Below, piece after piece: positions 6,194 through 7,007 of a DNA stretch of 7,007 bases. The notes beneath the pieces are model-generated. The model had not been told where the DNA came from. It did not search any database and was given only the letters and a program-made list of their open reading frames with translations. Both the position numbers and the translations under genes were made by a program. The DNA is from Pseudomonadota bacterium (GTDB taxonomy: Bacteria > Pseudomonadota > Gammaproteobacteria > Burkholderiales > Methylophilaceae), in assembly GCA_029549705.1 (NCBI GenBank), contig JAKPIR010000104.1, positions 1 through 7,007 of the forward strand, given 5' to 3'. How positions within the stretch are numbered: position 1 is the stretch's first letter; each line of letters opens with the position of its first letter.

Positions 6194-7007
6194 TTATATC
6201 AACCTGCTTTTAACTTTTAGGGATTCCACCTGCCAGATATTCTTAGCATATTCACCTATCGTTCTATCGCTTGAGAATTTAGCCATGCGCGCCACGTTCA
6301 ATATGGCCCTTCTCGACCATTCCTCTTGGTCCTGATACACGCGGCCAACTTCATCTTGCATGGCGATATAACTCTCATAATCGGCCAACAGCAGATAATT
6401 GTCACCATTATTAAGCAAATTGTCGACAATCGCCTGGTAACGGTTAGGCTCCTCTACAGAGAAGAATCCGGTTGCAATCATATCCAGCACTTCTTTTAGT
6501 TCTGAGTGTTGATTGTAATAATGACGCGGATTGTAAGCGCTTGCTTTAACATCCGCTACCTGCTGCGCAGTTAAGCCGAAGATAAAGATATTAGCATCGC
6601 CTACTTCTTCTTTAATCTCCACATTGGCGCCATCCAGCGTACCGATGGTCAATGCGCCATTCAGCGCCATTTTCATGTTGCCGGTACCGCTGGCCTCGGT
6701 GCCTGCGGTTGAAATCTGCTCGGATAGATCGCTGCCCGGGAATAAAATCTCAGCAGCCGAAACCTCATAGTTAGGATAAAACACCACTTTGAGCTTATCA
6801 CCAACGGCTGGGTCTTCATTCACAATCTCTGCCACATCGTTAATTAAGCGAATAATGAGTTTAGCCATCCAGTAACCAGGCGCAGCCTTGCCGCCAAATA
6901 TCACCGTGCGTGGCGTAATGCCTGTTTCCCCTTTGCGAATACGGTTATACAGCGTAATCACATGCAATATGTTAAGCAGTTGCCGTTTATATTCGTGGAT
7001 GCGCTTG
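6194..7007 (-). CDS. glgP: Glycogen/maltodextrin phosphorylase, 5' part beyond window edge
   Basis: PLP-dependent enzyme that releases glucose-1-phosphate from alpha-1,4-glucan ends. The frame is open from the right edge (7007) to the TAA at 6196-6194, giving about 270 C-terminal residues of a protein usually ~800-840 long. The first visible residues, KRIHEYKRQLLN (7006-6971), are the family's conserved (K)R.HEYKRQ.LN segment. Then come FGGKAAPGY, KVVFYPNYEVSAAE, STAGTEASGTGNMK and LNGALTIGTLDGANVE. The lysine of GTGNMK (codon 6673-6671) is the PLP-binding lysine in this family. The C-terminus (QEEWSRRAILN, FSSDRTI.EYA..IW) is also typical and complete. A TTG at 6967-6965 lies inside the conserved region and is not a start. 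The gene converges on rpe; its stop is directly next to the ppa remnant with no terminator seen, so its transcript may run antisense through that remnant. It shares its strand with the glgB remnant and pgi. Confidence 0.96.
   Translation of the reverse strand, partial: KRIHEYKRQLLNILHVITLYNRIRKGETGITPRTVIFGGKAAPGYWMAKLIIRLINDVAEIVNEDPAVGDKLKVVFYPNYEVSAAEILFPGSDLSEQISTAGTEASGTGNMKMALNGALTIGTLDGANVEIKEEVGDANIFIFGLTAQQVADVKASAYNPRHYYNQHSELKEVLDMIATGFFSVEEPNRYQAIVDNLLNNGDNYLLLADYESYIAMQDEVGRVYQDQEEWSRRAILNVARMAKFSSDRTIGEYAKNIWQVESLKVKSRLI

Overview
The window looks like a chromosomal segment of a beta-proteobacterium. The protein sequences and the combination of Entner-Doudoroff, glucose-6-phosphate isomerase and ribulose-phosphate epimerase genes suggest a ribulose monophosphate (RuMP) cycle methylotroph of the Methylophilaceae type (Methylotenera-like). 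That placement is an inference from gene content; no hexulose-phosphate synthase/isomerase or rRNA marker is present to prove it.

Layout. Positions 1-2165 (+) hold the 3' part of edd (6-phosphogluconate dehydratase, its first ~110 residues lie outside the window) followed by a complete eda (KDPG aldolase), ending at a good intrinsic terminator. Converging on them is pgi (3928-2276, -), complete. Between pgi and rpe lies about 1.1 kb with no intact gene. It holds the wrecked 3' end of glgB (glycogen branching enzyme, - strand), a very AT-rich spacer, a heavily mutated remnant of an IS5-type transposase (+ strand), and a nested AT-rich palindrome. rpe (5087-5794, +) is intact. Behind it sits a second wreck, an inorganic pyrophosphatase (ppa) pseudogene with several in-frame stops and a truncated 3' end. 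This abuts the stop codon of glgP (glycogen phosphorylase, - strand), whose 3' third fills the rest of the window and runs off the right edge.

How the genes fit together. Pgi interconverts fructose-6-P and glucose-6-P; Edd and Eda cleave 6-phosphogluconate to pyruvate and glyceraldehyde-3-P; Rpe interconverts ribulose-5-P and xylulose-5-P. In RuMP methylotrophs these steps form the cleavage and regeneration parts of formaldehyde assimilation. GlgP feeds the same hexose phosphate pool from glycogen via glucose-1-P. The minus-strand order glgP ... glgB remnant ... pgi suggests an older glycogen/hexose-phosphate block that has been broken up.

I found no previously undescribed system. The main points beyond routine annotation are two decayed metabolic genes (glgB, ppa) and one decayed transposase, none of which is visible as a long open reading frame.
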